Shown here piece after piece: positions 23,214-31,700 of a stretch of 64,000 bases of DNA (positions are counted from its first letter, which is position 1; each line of letters begins with the position of its first letter). This DNA is from Phenylobacterium kunshanense (GTDB lineage: Bacteria; Pseudomonadota; Alphaproteobacteria; Caulobacterales; Caulobacteraceae), in the NCBI RefSeq assembly GCF_003254525.1, contig NZ_QFYS01000007.1:62001-126000 (forward strand), read 5' to 3'. The notes beneath the pieces are model-generated. The model was not told the DNA's origin. It saw nothing but the letters and a program-made list of their open reading frames with translations, and ran no database searches. The position numbers and the translations under genes are program-made.

Positions 23214-23969
23214 TCAGGCCTCGATGAGCTCGGAGTGTCGGTGGGCGTGGGCGGCCGTGGCGGCCGTCGCGGAATGGTCGGTGCGCCGGTCGTCCAGGAT
23301 CAGGCCGTCCTCTAGGTGGATGACGCGATCGGCGTAGGCTTCCAGGCGTGGATCGTGGGTGACGCAGATGACGGCGGCGCCGTGCTGCTTGGCCGCCCGC
23401 TGGAGCAGCTTGATCACGATCTGGCCGTTCTCGCCGTCGAGGGCGCTGGTAGGTTCGTCGGCGAACAGGAGGCGGGGGTTCTTGGCGAGCGCGCGGGCGA
23501 TGGCCACCCGCTGCTTCTCACCGCCGGAGAGCTCGGACGGGCGCTGGTTCAAGCGCGTCTCGAGGCCGACCTCCATCAGCGCGTTGGCCGCCTTTTCGCG
23601 GGCCTCCCGCTTGGAGAAGCCCTGGTACTTCAGGATGATCTCCACCTGCTGCAGCGCGGTCAGCGCCGAGAACAGGTTGAAGCCCTGGAAGATGAAGCCG
23701 CAGTGGTCGAGCCGGAAGCGGTCCAGCTTGCCCGACCGCAGGCTCCAGATGTCCTGATCCAGCGCGCGCACGCTGCCCTCGTCCGGCTTCAGCAGGCCGG
23801 ACAGCGCAGCCACGAGCGTCGATTTGCCGGAGCCCGACGGGCCCATGACCATGGTCACCTCGCCGTGGGCGGCGTCGAAGTCGACGCGCTTCAGCACCTC
23901 GATATGCGTGCGGCCGGTCTTGAAGCGCTTGTAGACGCCGTGCGCCCGGATGGCGGTTGGATTGCTCAT
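23214..23969 (-). CDS. ABC transporter ATPase (LolD/MacB/DevA type)
   Basis: A 251-residue ATPase. It has Walker A MGPSGSGKSTLVAALSG, the Q-loop in CGFIFQGFNLFSALTA, signature LSGGEKQRVAIARAL, Walker B RLLFADEPTSALD and the H-loop VICVTHDPRLEAYADR. This is the subgroup that powers FtsX/MacB-like permeases. The C-terminus is His-rich (HSATAATAAHAHRHSELIEA). Start ATG 23969-23967 overlaps the permease stop by ATGA. Confidence 0.93.
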   Translation of the reverse strand: MSNPTAIRAHGVYKRFKTGRTHIEVLKRVDFDAAHGEVTMVMGPSGSGKSTLVAALSGLLKPDEGSVRALDQDIWSLRSGKLDRFRLDHCGFIFQGFNLFSALTALQQVEIILKYQGFSKREAREKAANALMEVGLETRLNQRPSELSGGEKQRVAIARALAKNPRLLFADEPTSALDGENGQIVIKLLQRAAKQHGAAVICVTHDPRLEAYADRVIHLEDGLILDDRRTDHSATAATAAHAHRHSELIEA

Positions 23970-25108
23970 CGCAGCAGGTCCGCGGGCTGGCTCTTCTTCA
24001 GGATGCCCAGGGCGAGAAGGCCCGAGGCGGCGGAGATCACGAGCAGGAGGATGGAGACGCCGATCACCCACGGCGCCGGGAAGCCCATCGGCAGGCCGCC
24101 GTTGCGGGCCAGCAGGTAGACGCCGAAGGTGAAGAGAGCGGTCGCGACGAGGCCGACGAGGCCTACCCACACCGACAGCTCCATGACGATGAGGCGCAGC
24201 GAGCCCATGCCCACGCCCAGGGCGCGCAAGGATGCGAATTCCTTGATCGACGACAGGATGGCGCCCCGAAGCGTCTGGGAGGTGATGCCCACGCCGATGA
24301 GGAAGCCCAGGAAGACCGAAAAGCCGAGGAAGATGCCGATGATCTGCTCCTGCATCAGCGCGCCCTCGTTGGCTTGGCTGAGCTCCTGCCGGGTCCAGGC
24401 GCGGTAGGCGCCATTGGCGTCCTTGTTGAGCTGATCGCGCACGATCTCGGCGCGCGCCGGGTCCTTGATCCGCACCATCAACGGGCCCGTCTTCCCGTCC
24501 TTGGTGAGCATGCCCATCATCCGCATGGTGTCGCGGCTCATGGTCACCGAGGCGTTGTTCACGTCCGGATAGCCATGGAGGATCGCCCGGACGCGGACGG
24601 TCTTGCCGTTCAGCGACGCGGCGTCGCCCAGCTTGACGCCCAGCCGGCCGAGCTGGCTCTCGTCGATCGCCACCGAATAGGGCTCGAGCAGGGCGGTGCG
24701 GATCTCTTCCGTGAAGTCGGTCGGCAGGGTCACGGCGCCCGGCCGGGTGTCGACCATGTTGACCTGCACATAGGTCGTGACCGCCTTCTTCCCGTCCTTG
24801 GGCCGGTTCACCCAGCGGCCGCCGTCGCCGTCCCAGGCGGCGACCTCGACCACCTCGGGGTTCTTGTAGATCTGCGGCAGCAGGCGCGAGGGCAGGGCGC
24901 CGCCGCCCGAGTTGATCAGGCTCTCCATCTTGGGCGGCAGGATCATGATGTCGGCGCGGCTGCGCTCGATCGTGGCGGTCGCGCCCTTCACGATGCCGGT
25001 GAACATCCCGACCTGCGCCAGGATCAGCAACCCCGAGAAGGCGAGCGCCACCACGGCGGCCGTGTACCTGCGCCACTCGTACAGCAATGTCGCCAAAGCC
25101 AGAGACAT
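23966..25108 (-). CDS. ABC transporter permease, FtsX/MacB family (DevC-like)
   Basis: A 380-residue permease with the four-segment FtsX topology: one segment at residues 17-37 (VVALAFSGLLILAQVGMF), a large periplasmic domain (about 40-260) and three C-terminal segments (IIGIFLGFSVFLGFLIGVGI, LSVWVGLVGLVATALFTFG, VIGVSILLLVISAASGLL). First gene of the exporter operon. The periplasmic domain contains the LPTDFTEEIRTALLEPYSVAID stretch common to DevC-like proteins. An operator-like palindrome lies 50 bp upstream. DevC systems export glycolipids in cyanobacteria; the substrate here is unknown. Confidence 0.9.
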   Translation of the reverse strand: MSLALATLLYEWRRYTAAVVALAFSGLLILAQVGMFTGIVKGATATIERSRADIMILPPKMESLINSGGGALPSRLLPQIYKNPEVVEVAAWDGDGGRWVNRPKDGKKAVTTYVQVNMVDTRPGAVTLPTDFTEEIRTALLEPYSVAIDESQLGRLGVKLGDAASLNGKTVRVRAILHGYPDVNNASVTMSRDTMRMMGMLTKDGKTGPLMVRIKDPARAEIVRDQLNKDANGAYRAWTRQELSQANEGALMQEQIIGIFLGFSVFLGFLIGVGITSQTLRGAILSSIKEFASLRALGVGMGSLRLIVMELSVWVGLVGLVATALFTFGVYLLARNGGLPMGFPAPWVIGVSILLLVISAASGLLALGILKKSQPADLLR

Positions 25109-25158
25109 GATGACAGCCAGCCCTCACCTTCGAGCGCCGGGTGTCGATCTCGCGCGGG

Positions 25159-25193
25159 CCGGTTTCCAGTTACATCGACGTAACGGAAGCCGG
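25159..25193. promoter_or_regulatory. Operator-like palindrome upstream of the ABC exporter
   Basis: GTTAC (25169-25173) and GTAAC (25180-25184) flank a 6-bp centre. The symmetry continues outward as CCGGTTTCC on the left and GGAAGCCGG on the right, with one mismatch and one offset base. The site is 50 bp before the permease start and 200 bp before the divergent gene, where a repressor would be expected. No regulator gene is adjacent. Confidence 0.5.
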
Positions 25194-25391
25194 CCGCACG
25201 GGCCGCGCATGGCGTTCGTGACTAGGAGGCCGCTGGGACAACCGGCGGATGCGGCAGGCGCGATTAAACCTTTGTAATCCGCAGCGACGGCCGGTCGCAG
25301 GCGCGGCGCAGGATTTCTTAAGGTCTCGGCGTGCATCGGTTCGGCTGAACTGCCGCGCTTGTCCGGCCCGCTCAGATCCGTTCCGTCCCGA

Positions 25392-26207
25392 ATGTACGTC
25401 ACGTCGTCCGCCACCTCCGCCTATCCGGCCCCCGTCACCGGCGTGCGGGCGGCGAGCGGCGTCACGTCGGCGGACTACGCGACGCGAATGGCGCGGTTCG
25501 ACACGCTGTCCGCCACCGTCAACGACACCAGCGGCCGGACGGGCGAGGCGCAGCGCGCCGAGGCCTATCAGGCGCTCCAGGCCATGTCGGCGGGCGGGGA
25601 ACTGGCCGGCATCGACGCCGAGCGCCGCAAGGTCCTGGACCAGGCCACCTTCGACAGCGACATCGGCCGGCGCGCCCAGGCGCTGGGCAAGGATTTCGTC
25701 CAGACGCTGAACACCGCCAGGCAGGCCGGCGGCCCGCAGGCGGCGCTCCAGGCGGCGGCGGGCCGCTTCGACAGCCTGTCGTCCTCGGACCAGGACCTGC
25801 TGTTCCAGACCACGATCAACGTCGCCGACCGCACGGGGACCAAGCCCTACGCCGACGCCGGCGCCTGGCGCGCCAACATGGACGCCCAGGCCAAGGTGGT
25901 CGGCTTCATGAAGGAAGCCGGCGTCGTCGGCGCCAATGGCGCGCTCGACCAGAAGGCCGCCCAGGCCAAGGCCGCGGCCGATCCCAAGTTCGCCACGGCG
26001 CTGCGCCTGTCGCTGCGCAGCGACAACACCTCGGCCGAGTGGACAGAAGCTGTCGGCCAGTTCTTCGGCAGAGCCGCGCCGAAGGATCAGGTCCAGCTAT
26101 CCGACGCCGCCCAGCAGATGCTCGACGCCTCGCCGGCCGCGCCGACCGCCGCCGCGCCGCCGGCCACGCCCTATCGCGAAGGCTCGATCACCTCGGTCAG
26201 GGCGTAG
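25392..26207 (+). CDS. Protein of unknown function, Ala-rich, helical
   Basis: A 271-residue protein that I do not recognise. It starts MYVTSSATSAYPAPVTGVRAASG, without a classical signal peptide. The body is helical and Ala/Gln/Asp-rich (AQRAEAYQALQAMSAGGELAGIDAERRKVLDQ; QDLLFQTTINVADRTG), and the C-terminus is a Pro/Ala linker. No cysteine and no catalytic motif is visible. Its strong GC bias at third codon positions supports a real gene. It stands alone, divergent from the exporter operon. Confidence 0.65.
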   Translation: MYVTSSATSAYPAPVTGVRAASGVTSADYATRMARFDTLSATVNDTSGRTGEAQRAEAYQALQAMSAGGELAGIDAERRKVLDQATFDSDIGRRAQALGKDFVQTLNTARQAGGPQAALQAAAGRFDSLSSSDQDLLFQTTINVADRTGTKPYADAGAWRANMDAQAKVVGFMKEAGVVGANGALDQKAAQAKAAADPKFATALRLSLRSDNTSAEWTEAVGQFFGRAAPKDQVQLSDAAQQMLDASPAAPTAAAPPATPYREGSITSVRA

Positions 26208-26277
26208 GCGGCGGCTACCCCCGGAGCGGACGCAGCGAATTTCCCAGATGGGTGGTGAGGGGTCTTCGCCCCGAGGC

Positions 26278-26910
26278 CTAGTAGTTCCGACAAGGCGGCT
26301 CTTGGTCGGGCCCGCACTTCGGCGGGATCGGCTGAGCTCCCCTCGTAAGGTACAAGGCAAGCACGCGACCCGGAGACACGCGCGACATGTCGATCAGGCG
26401 AGTGGCAACCAGCGTCGCGCTGCCGTCCGGCGCCCACATCCACTCTGTTCGTTCGGCGCCGCTCAGGATCGGCGGTCCGGCGGGCTTCCACCCTGATGTC
26501 AGCAGCTTCTGAACGTAGCTGTCGAAGGCAGGGGCCGCGTCCATGACCGCCACGCCGCAGTCCTCGCCAGCGCCTGTATCAAATCCGAAATCGATGGTGA
26601 CGCGTGCGCGCACCAGCGGTGCGATCATCGCCACGTAGTCTTCGCCAATGCCCTCCAGCGCCTCGCTGCGTGAAGCCGGGCGAAAACCCGCTGCTTCCGC
26701 GAGCGCCTTTCCGCGAGCAGGGGTGGCCTCGCCGGTTAGATACGGACGGCAAACCATCTCAACCGCAGCATTCACCGCTTCGTCGGGCGTAGAGAAAGCA
26801 GCGCCCGGTGATGGCTCGCCATGGGCGCGATATTGCTGACTGGAGGCTGTGGAGTTGCACGACGCAAGCAGCGCAGCGGCGACGGCGAATGCAGAGTTGG
26901 GACCGCGCAT
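26278..26910 (-). CDS. Putative lipoprotein of unknown function
   Basis: A 210-residue protein with a short hydrophobic N-terminus ending in the lipobox LASC (AFAVAAALLASCNSTAS), so it is probably lipid-anchored. The body has two further Cys pairs (MVCRPYL, GEDCGVAV, KCGPDQEPPCRNY) and no recognisable domain. Codon and base use are somewhat less GC-rich than in the neighbours (for example GATACGGACGGCAAACC on the + strand), a mild hint of different origin. Convergent with the preceding gene. Confidence 0.6.
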   Translation of the reverse strand: MRGPNSAFAVAAALLASCNSTASSQQYRAHGEPSPGAAFSTPDEAVNAAVEMVCRPYLTGEATPARGKALAEAAGFRPASRSEALEGIGEDYVAMIAPLVRARVTIDFGFDTGAGEDCGVAVMDAAPAFDSYVQKLLTSGWKPAGPPILSGAERTEWMWAPDGSATLVATRLIDMSRVSPGRVLALYLTRGAQPIPPKCGPDQEPPCRNY

Positions 26911-27018
26911 AGGTCTAAATTAGCTGGTCAGGCCGAAGTCCGAAATGGGTCGATCGCGCCCTTTCGCCCCTTCGCCGACAGCAGACTCCCGCGACACCCC
27001 AAACCTCGCCGGCTCCAC

Positions 27019-27085
27019 CTCCTCTCCCCCCGACCCCGACCTCGGGCCGGGGGAAGAGTGGGGAGAGGGTAGGGAGAGGGGCGAC
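27019..27085 (+). repeat. Intergenic repeat element, left copy of an inverted pair
   Basis: A 67-bp element running from CTCCTCTCCCCCC to GAGGGGCGAC, with an internal hairpin GACCTCGGGCCGGGGG. Its segment GAAGAGTGGGGAGAGG and both ends recur in inverted orientation at 27195-27248. Such C/G-rich palindromic elements are scattered between genes in Caulobacterales (from general knowledge). The 402-bp gap 26911-27312 holds this pair and no gene that I can support. Confidence 0.8.
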
Positions 27086-27194
27086 GCAGGCTTTCAAGCT
27101 TGCACGATGGTCCAGCCAAAACCCACCTGCGTGCAGAATCTGGCCGGGCGGCTATGGGCCCTGGCTGAACCCGGAGCGTCAGTCGCGCACCCCA

Positions 27195-27248
27195 GTCGCC
27201 CCTCACCCGGCCTCTCCCCACTCTTCGCTGCGCTTGGGGGGAGAGGAG
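27195..27248 (-). repeat. Intergenic repeat element, right copy of an inverted pair
   Basis: Read on the reverse strand this 54-bp element matches the left copy: the same CTCCTCTCCCCCC start, the same GAAGAGTGGGGAGAGG core and the same GAGGGGCGAC end. The loop is shorter (AAGCGCAGC instead of the longer GC-rich loop). The 109 bp between the copies show no gene. Confidence 0.8.
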
Positions 27249-27312
27249 ATTCCTTGGCTCTTCAACCGAACCTGCGACCGATTTTGTCGTAGCGGGCTGT
27301 TTCACTCCGCCC

Positions 27313-27957
27313 ATGTCCTCGACCGACGACATGGACGCGCGGCATGGCCGCATGCTGGCGGAGCTCGCCGAGGCCGGAATGGGCCTCGCCCGGAGCCTCT
27401 ATGGCGCCACGCAGAACGCGCCGGTGAGCAATCACGACTTCGCCCTGCTCACCCAGGCCTTCCACACCGTCTCCCGCTCGGTCCGCCAGACGATCGCGCT
27501 CGAACTCAAGATCAGGCACGAGCCCCGCTGGCCGGCGCCCGCCAAGCCCGAGGCTGCGCCCTCGCCGCCGCCTGAGCCCCGCGTACGATCCGAGCAGGTC
27601 TCCTGGAACGAATACGAACGCGCCGACTGGGACGAGCCGCTCGATGAGGCCCTGGACAGCGGCGACGCCGCCGCCATCAACGCCGCGATCGACGCCAGCG
27701 TCGCCCGCATCCAGCGTGGCCTCACAAAGGCCGCGCGCGTGCTCGACACCGCCGGTCATCCCACCACTGCCCGTCACCCCGGACGATTCGAAGGGGCGAT
27801 CCGCGAGCCAGCCGGCGCGGCGCCACAGGCGCGTGCCCGGACCCGCGGCGCCCTCCTGTCCACCTCCAGTCCCCTGGGCCCCGGCTTTCAGCTTCGCGCC
27901 GGCCCGGATAACGGCGGCAAGGCTCTCCGCCCGCCGCCCTGGCGCGACTCCGGCTGA
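27313..27957 (+). CDS. Protein of unknown function
   Basis: A 214-residue cytoplasmic protein. A helical N-terminal part (MDARHGRMLAELAEAGMGLARSLYGATQNAPVSNHDFALLTQAFHTVSRSVRQTIALELK) is followed by a Pro-rich linker (APAKPEAAPSPPPEP), an acidic helix (ERADWDEPLDEALDSGDAAAINAAIDASVARIQRGL) and a basic, low-complexity tail. It resembles a helical, regulator-like protein seen in Caulobacterales, but I cannot name it. Start ATG 27313 lies 15 bp after the inverted repeat region. Confidence 0.6.
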   Translation: MSSTDDMDARHGRMLAELAEAGMGLARSLYGATQNAPVSNHDFALLTQAFHTVSRSVRQTIALELKIRHEPRWPAPAKPEAAPSPPPEPRVRSEQVSWNEYERADWDEPLDEALDSGDAAAINAAIDASVARIQRGLTKAARVLDTAGHPTTARHPGRFEGAIREPAGAAPQARARTRGALLSTSSPLGPGFQLRAGPDNGGKALRPPPWRDSG

Positions 27958-28100
27958 CCCGAGATCCGACCACTCAGCCCAAATCCACGGACGGAGCTCC
28001 ACTCCGGCCGCCTATCGCCATGCCTGCCCGCATGCGGTGCTTGCGCTGCTGCGGCTTTCGGCGTGGATTGCCCGATCTGGTCGCCGACTCGTGGCGGCGC

Positions 28101-29399
28101 ATGGGGGGATGCGGGACGTTGGGCCTGGAAAACGCGCAGAGCCTGGTCGGCATAGCGCTCGTGCTGCTCGTGTGCTGGGCGGTCTCCGAGAACCGCCGCC
28201 GGTTCCCCTGGAAGCTCGCCATCGGCGCCATGACCGTCCAGGCGCTTCTCGTGCTCGCCCTGTTCGGCCTGCCGGCGCTCCGCTCAGGCCTGCAGGGCGT
28301 CGGCGTGGCCGTGGATGGCCTGGCCTCGTCGACCCAGGCCGGCGTGGCGTTCGTCTTCGGCTTCCTGGCGGGCACGCCGAACCAGCCCTACCCGCTGACC
28401 GACGCCGGCTCGCTGTTCGTGTTCGCCTTCCGGGTGCTGCCGGTGATCCTGGTGGTCTGCGCCCTGGCCGCCCTGCTCTGGCACTGGAAGATCCTGGTCT
28501 GGATCACCCAGGCGTTCGGCTTCGTCTTCGAGCGCACCATGGGCCTGCGCGGTCCGCCGGCCCTGGCCACCGCGGCCACGGTGTTCATGGGCCAGGTCGA
28601 GGGGCCGATCTTCATCCGCAGCTATCTGCCCAGCCTCTCGCGGTCGGAACTTTTCATGCTGATCGCGGTGGGCATGGCCTGCGTCTCCGGCTCGACCATG
28701 GTGGCCTACGCGACGATCCTGAAGGACGTGCTGCCCAATGCGGCCGCCCACGTCCTGACCGCCTCCATCGTCTCGGCGCCGGCGGGCGTCCTGCTGGCCC
28801 GGATCATCGTGCCGCGCGACGCCGCCATCGAGCAGGCCCAGGCCTACGATCCCCTGGCCGCCAAGAAGTACGACAGCTCCATCGACGCCCTCATCAAGGG
28901 CACCACCGACGGCCTGCAGATCATGCTGAATGTGGGCGCGACGCTGATCGTGTTCGTGGCCCTGACGGCGATGGTCAACAACATCCTCGGCGTCTTCGGC
29001 GACGTCGCGGGCGCGCCACTGTCGGTCGAGCGCGGCCTGGGCGTGCTGTTCGCGCCGCTGGCGTGGGCCATCGGCGTACCCTGGCACGATGCGCCGGCCG
29101 CCGGCTCCCTGCTGGGTGTGAAGCTGGTGCTCACCGAGTTCACCGCCTTCATCAAGATGGGCGCGATTCCGGTTGAGGCGATGGATGCCCGGTCACGCGT
29201 GCTGATGACCTATGCGCTCTGCGGGTTCGCCAACATCGCCTCGGTGGGCATCAATCTGGCCGGCTTTTCCGTGCTGGTTCCCGAGCGGCGGAACGAGATC
29301 GTCGGCATGGTCTGGAAGGCGATGATGGCGGGCTTCCTGGCCACCTGTCTCACGGCCTCCATCGTGGGACTTCTGCCGGCCGACCTCTTCGGCGCATGA
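28101..29399 (+). CDS. Concentrative nucleoside transporter, CNT/NupC family
   Basis: H+- or Na+-coupled nucleoside uptake carrier of about 430 residues. Family blocks: QSLVGIALVLLVCWAVSENRRRFPWKLAIGAMTVQALL at the N-terminus, then GVAFVFGFLAG, FVFAFRVLPVILVV and the gate region FMGQVEGPIFIRSYLPSLSRSELFMLIAVGMACVSGSTMVAYATIL. The end has CGFANIASVGINLAGFSVLVPERRNEI. I use ATG 28101; TTG 28119 is also possible, and the longer frame from 28020 adds a Cys/Arg-rich segment unlike the family. No nucleoside-catabolic gene lies beside it. Confidence 0.93.
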   Translation: MGGCGTLGLENAQSLVGIALVLLVCWAVSENRRRFPWKLAIGAMTVQALLVLALFGLPALRSGLQGVGVAVDGLASSTQAGVAFVFGFLAGTPNQPYPLTDAGSLFVFAFRVLPVILVVCALAALLWHWKILVWITQAFGFVFERTMGLRGPPALATAATVFMGQVEGPIFIRSYLPSLSRSELFMLIAVGMACVSGSTMVAYATILKDVLPNAAAHVLTASIVSAPAGVLLARIIVPRDAAIEQAQAYDPLAAKKYDSSIDALIKGTTDGLQIMLNVGATLIVFVALTAMVNNILGVFGDVAGAPLSVERGLGVLFAPLAWAIGVPWHDAPAAGSLLGVKLVLTEFTAFIKMGAIPVEAMDARSRVLMTYALCGFANIASVGINLAGFSVLVPERRNEIVGMVWKAMMAGFLATCLTASIVGLLPADLFGA

Positions 29400-29424
29400 T
29401 GCTTCCGCTGAGGCGGCTTGACTG

Positions 29425-29446
29425 AAAGTGACCGATCGGACACTTT
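29425..29446. promoter_or_regulatory. 22-bp palindrome upstream of GST gene (TetR-type operator?)
   Basis: AAAGTG-A-CCGATCGG-A-CACTTT matches its own reverse complement at 20 of 22 positions. It ends 26 bp before the GST start codon. The core resembles operators of TetR/AcrR-type repressors (TGACCG-CGGTCA style). The right arm runs into TTTTT, so it could also act as a weak terminator for the upstream transporter gene. Confidence 0.5.
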
Positions 29447-29472
29447 TTGCCGACAAAGGCAGGGAGGCCCCG

Positions 29473-30108
29473 ATGAAACTCTATGACACCCCGCTCGCGC
29501 CCAATCCGCGCCGCGTCCGCTGGTTCATGGCCGAGAAGGGCATCGACGACATCGAGATCGTCACGCTCAACCTCATGCAGGGCGAGCACAAGACGCCGGA
29601 CTACGTCGCCAAGGCGGGCCTGGCGAACGTGCCGATGCTGGAGCTGGACGACGGGACCTGCATCACCGAGTCCATCGCCATTTGCCGCTATCTGGAAAGC
29701 CGCTATCCGGAACCGAACCTCTTCGGCCGCACGCCCGAGGAGATCGCCTTCATCGAGATGTGGACCCGCCGGGCCGAGATGCTCGTCGCCACCCCGGTGA
29801 TGATCGGCGTCCGCCATACCCACCCCGCCATGGGCGCGCTGGAGCAGCAGGTGCCGGCCATCGGGGAGCACAACCTCACCAGCGCGACCCGGGCCCTGAA
29901 GGTGCTGGACCGCCGTCTGGCGGAGAGCGAATGGCTGGCCGGCGACCGCCTGACCATCGCCGACATCGTCGCGTTCGTCGGCATCGACTTCGGCCGCATG
30001 ATCAAGTTCAAGCTGCCGGAGGACCTGCCCCACGTGGCGCGCTGGGCCGAGGCGATGCGGTCCCGCCCCGCGGCCCAGGCCGGCATGCCCCAGAGGGCGC
30101 CTGCCTAG
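29473..30108 (+). CDS. Glutathione S-transferase family protein
   Basis: A 211-residue GST. The thioredoxin-like N domain is MKLYDTPLAPNPRRVRWFMAEKGID with the GSH-contact region AKAGLANVPMLELDDGTCITESIAICRYLE. The helical C domain contains LTIADIVAFVGIDFGRM with the conserved N-cap Asp. Start ATG 29473 has AGGGAGG at a good distance. The catalytic residue is not obvious from this segment (beta/nu-like). Single gene behind an operator-like palindrome, so it may be inducible by a xenobiotic. Confidence 0.88.
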   Translation: MKLYDTPLAPNPRRVRWFMAEKGIDDIEIVTLNLMQGEHKTPDYVAKAGLANVPMLELDDGTCITESIAICRYLESRYPEPNLFGRTPEEIAFIEMWTRRAEMLVATPVMIGVRHTHPAMGALEQQVPAIGEHNLTSATRALKVLDRRLAESEWLAGDRLTIADIVAFVGIDFGRMIKFKLPEDLPHVARWAEAMRSRPAAQAGMPQRAPA

Positions 30109-30112
30109 GCGG

Positions 30113-31111
30113 CTAGGCCGCGGGCGCCAGCAGCTCGAGCGACCGGATCCGCGCCTCCAGCGACGGCCCGGCCGACATGACGAACACCTCGTCGGCGCCT
30201 GTGCGCTCGGCCTTGGCGGCCAGCGCGGCCCGGACCGTGGCGGCGTCCCCGGCGATGGTGCGGCCCTCCACCTCGGCCAGCAGGGGCGTTCCCTTCCACT
30301 CGGCGAGGAACGCCTCGGCGCCCTCGATGTCGGTGAAGCGCCGGCGGCGGCCGGACAGCATGGCCACGGTTCCCGCCCGTCGGGGCGCGTCCCCGCGCCA
30401 GGCGTCGTCGGCGGTCTCGGCGGCGTAGGCGATCACCGCGGTCCCGGCCCAGGGTTCGGAACGGAAGGGCGAGGGCTGGAAGGACCGGCGATAGGCGGCG
30501 ATGGCGGGCCCCGCCTCGGCCCGGGCGATGAACTCGGCGAACACCATGCCGACGCCCCTGAGGCCGGCGAAGGCGGCGCTTTCCTCCGAGGTGCACAGCA
30601 CGAAGACGTCCGGGTGTGAGGGGCCGGACGGATTGGCCTTGATGTCGAAGATGGGGTGCCCCTCGGGGATCGGGACCTTGCCGGCGGCGTCCAGCAGCCA
30701 CGACGACAGAAGCTGGAAGTATTGCGGGAAGGCGTCCGATCCGACCGAGCGCAGGGCGCCGCCGGTGCGCGCGTCGGCGCCAAGCGCCCGGCCGAGGCCC
30801 AGGTCGATTCGTCCTGGCGCCAGGGCCTCCAGCTCCATGAAGGTCTCCGCGACCTTCAGCGGCGAGTAGTTCACCAGCATCACCCCGCCGGATCCCAGCC
30901 GGATCCGCGACGTCGCCTGGGTCAGGGCCGCGATCAGGATCTCCGGGTTGGGCGATCCCAGGGTGGCGATGTTGTGATGCTCGGCGACCCAGAAGCGGTC
31001 GTAGCCGAGCCGGTCGGCGGCGCGGGCCACCTCGATAGTCTCACGCACCGCCTGCGCCTGGGTGGCGTCTCCGGTCACGGGCGACAGGTCGAGGACGGAC
31101 AATCTCAGCAC
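30113..31111 (-). CDS. LLM-class flavin-dependent oxidoreductase (luciferase-like)
   Basis: A 332-residue bacterial-luciferase-like monooxygenase/oxidoreductase of the MsnO8-type group. Characteristic segments: LRLSVLDLSPV at the N-terminus, AADRLGYDRFWVAEHHNI, GSPNPEILIAALTQATSRIRLGSGGVMLVNYSPLKVAETFMELEALAPGRIDLGLGRALG. These enzymes use reduced FMN or F420; the substrate is unknown. The start is GTG at 31111-31109 with CGGAG 8 bp upstream. A thioesterase gene lies 32 bp upstream on the same strand. Confidence 0.9.
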   Translation of the reverse strand: MLRLSVLDLSPVTGDATQAQAVRETIEVARAADRLGYDRFWVAEHHNIATLGSPNPEILIAALTQATSRIRLGSGGVMLVNYSPLKVAETFMELEALAPGRIDLGLGRALGADARTGGALRSVGSDAFPQYFQLLSSWLLDAAGKVPIPEGHPIFDIKANPSGPSHPDVFVLCTSEESAAFAGLRGVGMVFAEFIARAEAGPAIAAYRRSFQPSPFRSEPWAGTAVIAYAAETADDAWRGDAPRRAGTVAMLSGRRRRFTDIEGAEAFLAEWKGTPLLAEVEGRTIAGDAATVRAALAAKAERTGADEVFVMSAGPSLEARIRSLELLAPAA

Positions 31112-31143
31112 GCGCGCTACTCCGTTCGGCGGGGCCCTGGCAG

Positions 31144-31611
31144 TCAGCTCGTCCTGGGACCTGTTTTCTTCAGTACTGCCGAAAAGCTCATCATCGTGCC
31201 TGACGGGCCCGCGATCAGGCCCCTGACGAAGACCATGCTGCGACCGCCCTTCACCACCTCGCCGGTGCACGTGACCATGTCGCCGGGCCGAGCGGTGCCC
31301 ACGAACTCGCCGTTGAAGGTGGCGGTCACCGCGTGCTGGTCTTTCAACTCCTCGCGCGCGATCACGAACAGGCAGAAGTCGGCGAAGGTCATGACGCAGC
31401 CGCCGTGCATGAAGCCGCCGCCGTTCATGTGCTTTTGCTCCGCCTTGAAGGCGCACACCGGCCGGCCGTCTTCACCCATGCGGAAATAGAACGGCCCGGC
31501 CAGGTCCTCGTAGGGATCCCCGCCCGGATAGTACGACCATCCGGCCCACTCGCCCTCGGTCACCGTCGTCAGCTTCGAGACGTAGCTCGCTTCCGGATCT
31601 CCGCCGTCCAT
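31144..31611 (-). CDS. PaaI-type hotdog-fold thioesterase
   Basis: A 155-residue hotdog protein. The active-site helix is KHMNGGGFMHGGCVMTFADFCLF, containing the HGG and a D/F version of the ADxA motif; it is followed by AVTATFNGEFVGTARPGDMVTCTGEV. Start ATG 31611-31609 is preferred to an ATG 15 codons upstream because GGAGGGG stands directly before it. The upstream gene of a likely two-gene unit with the LLM oxidoreductase. Substrate unknown; presumably an acyl-CoA. Confidence 0.82.
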   Translation of the reverse strand: MDGGDPEASYVSKLTTVTEGEWAGWSYYPGGDPYEDLAGPFYFRMGEDGRPVCAFKAEQKHMNGGGFMHGGCVMTFADFCLFVIAREELKDQHAVTATFNGEFVGTARPGDMVTCTGEVVKGGRSMVFVRGLIAGPSGTMMSFSAVLKKTGPRTS

Positions 31612-31700
31612 ATCCCCTCCGAACACCACGCGACCGTTTGCCGGCCGCGCCTTCAAACACTAGTTTCCGGGCCGCTTACAGCCTATCGGGAGGCGTGACC

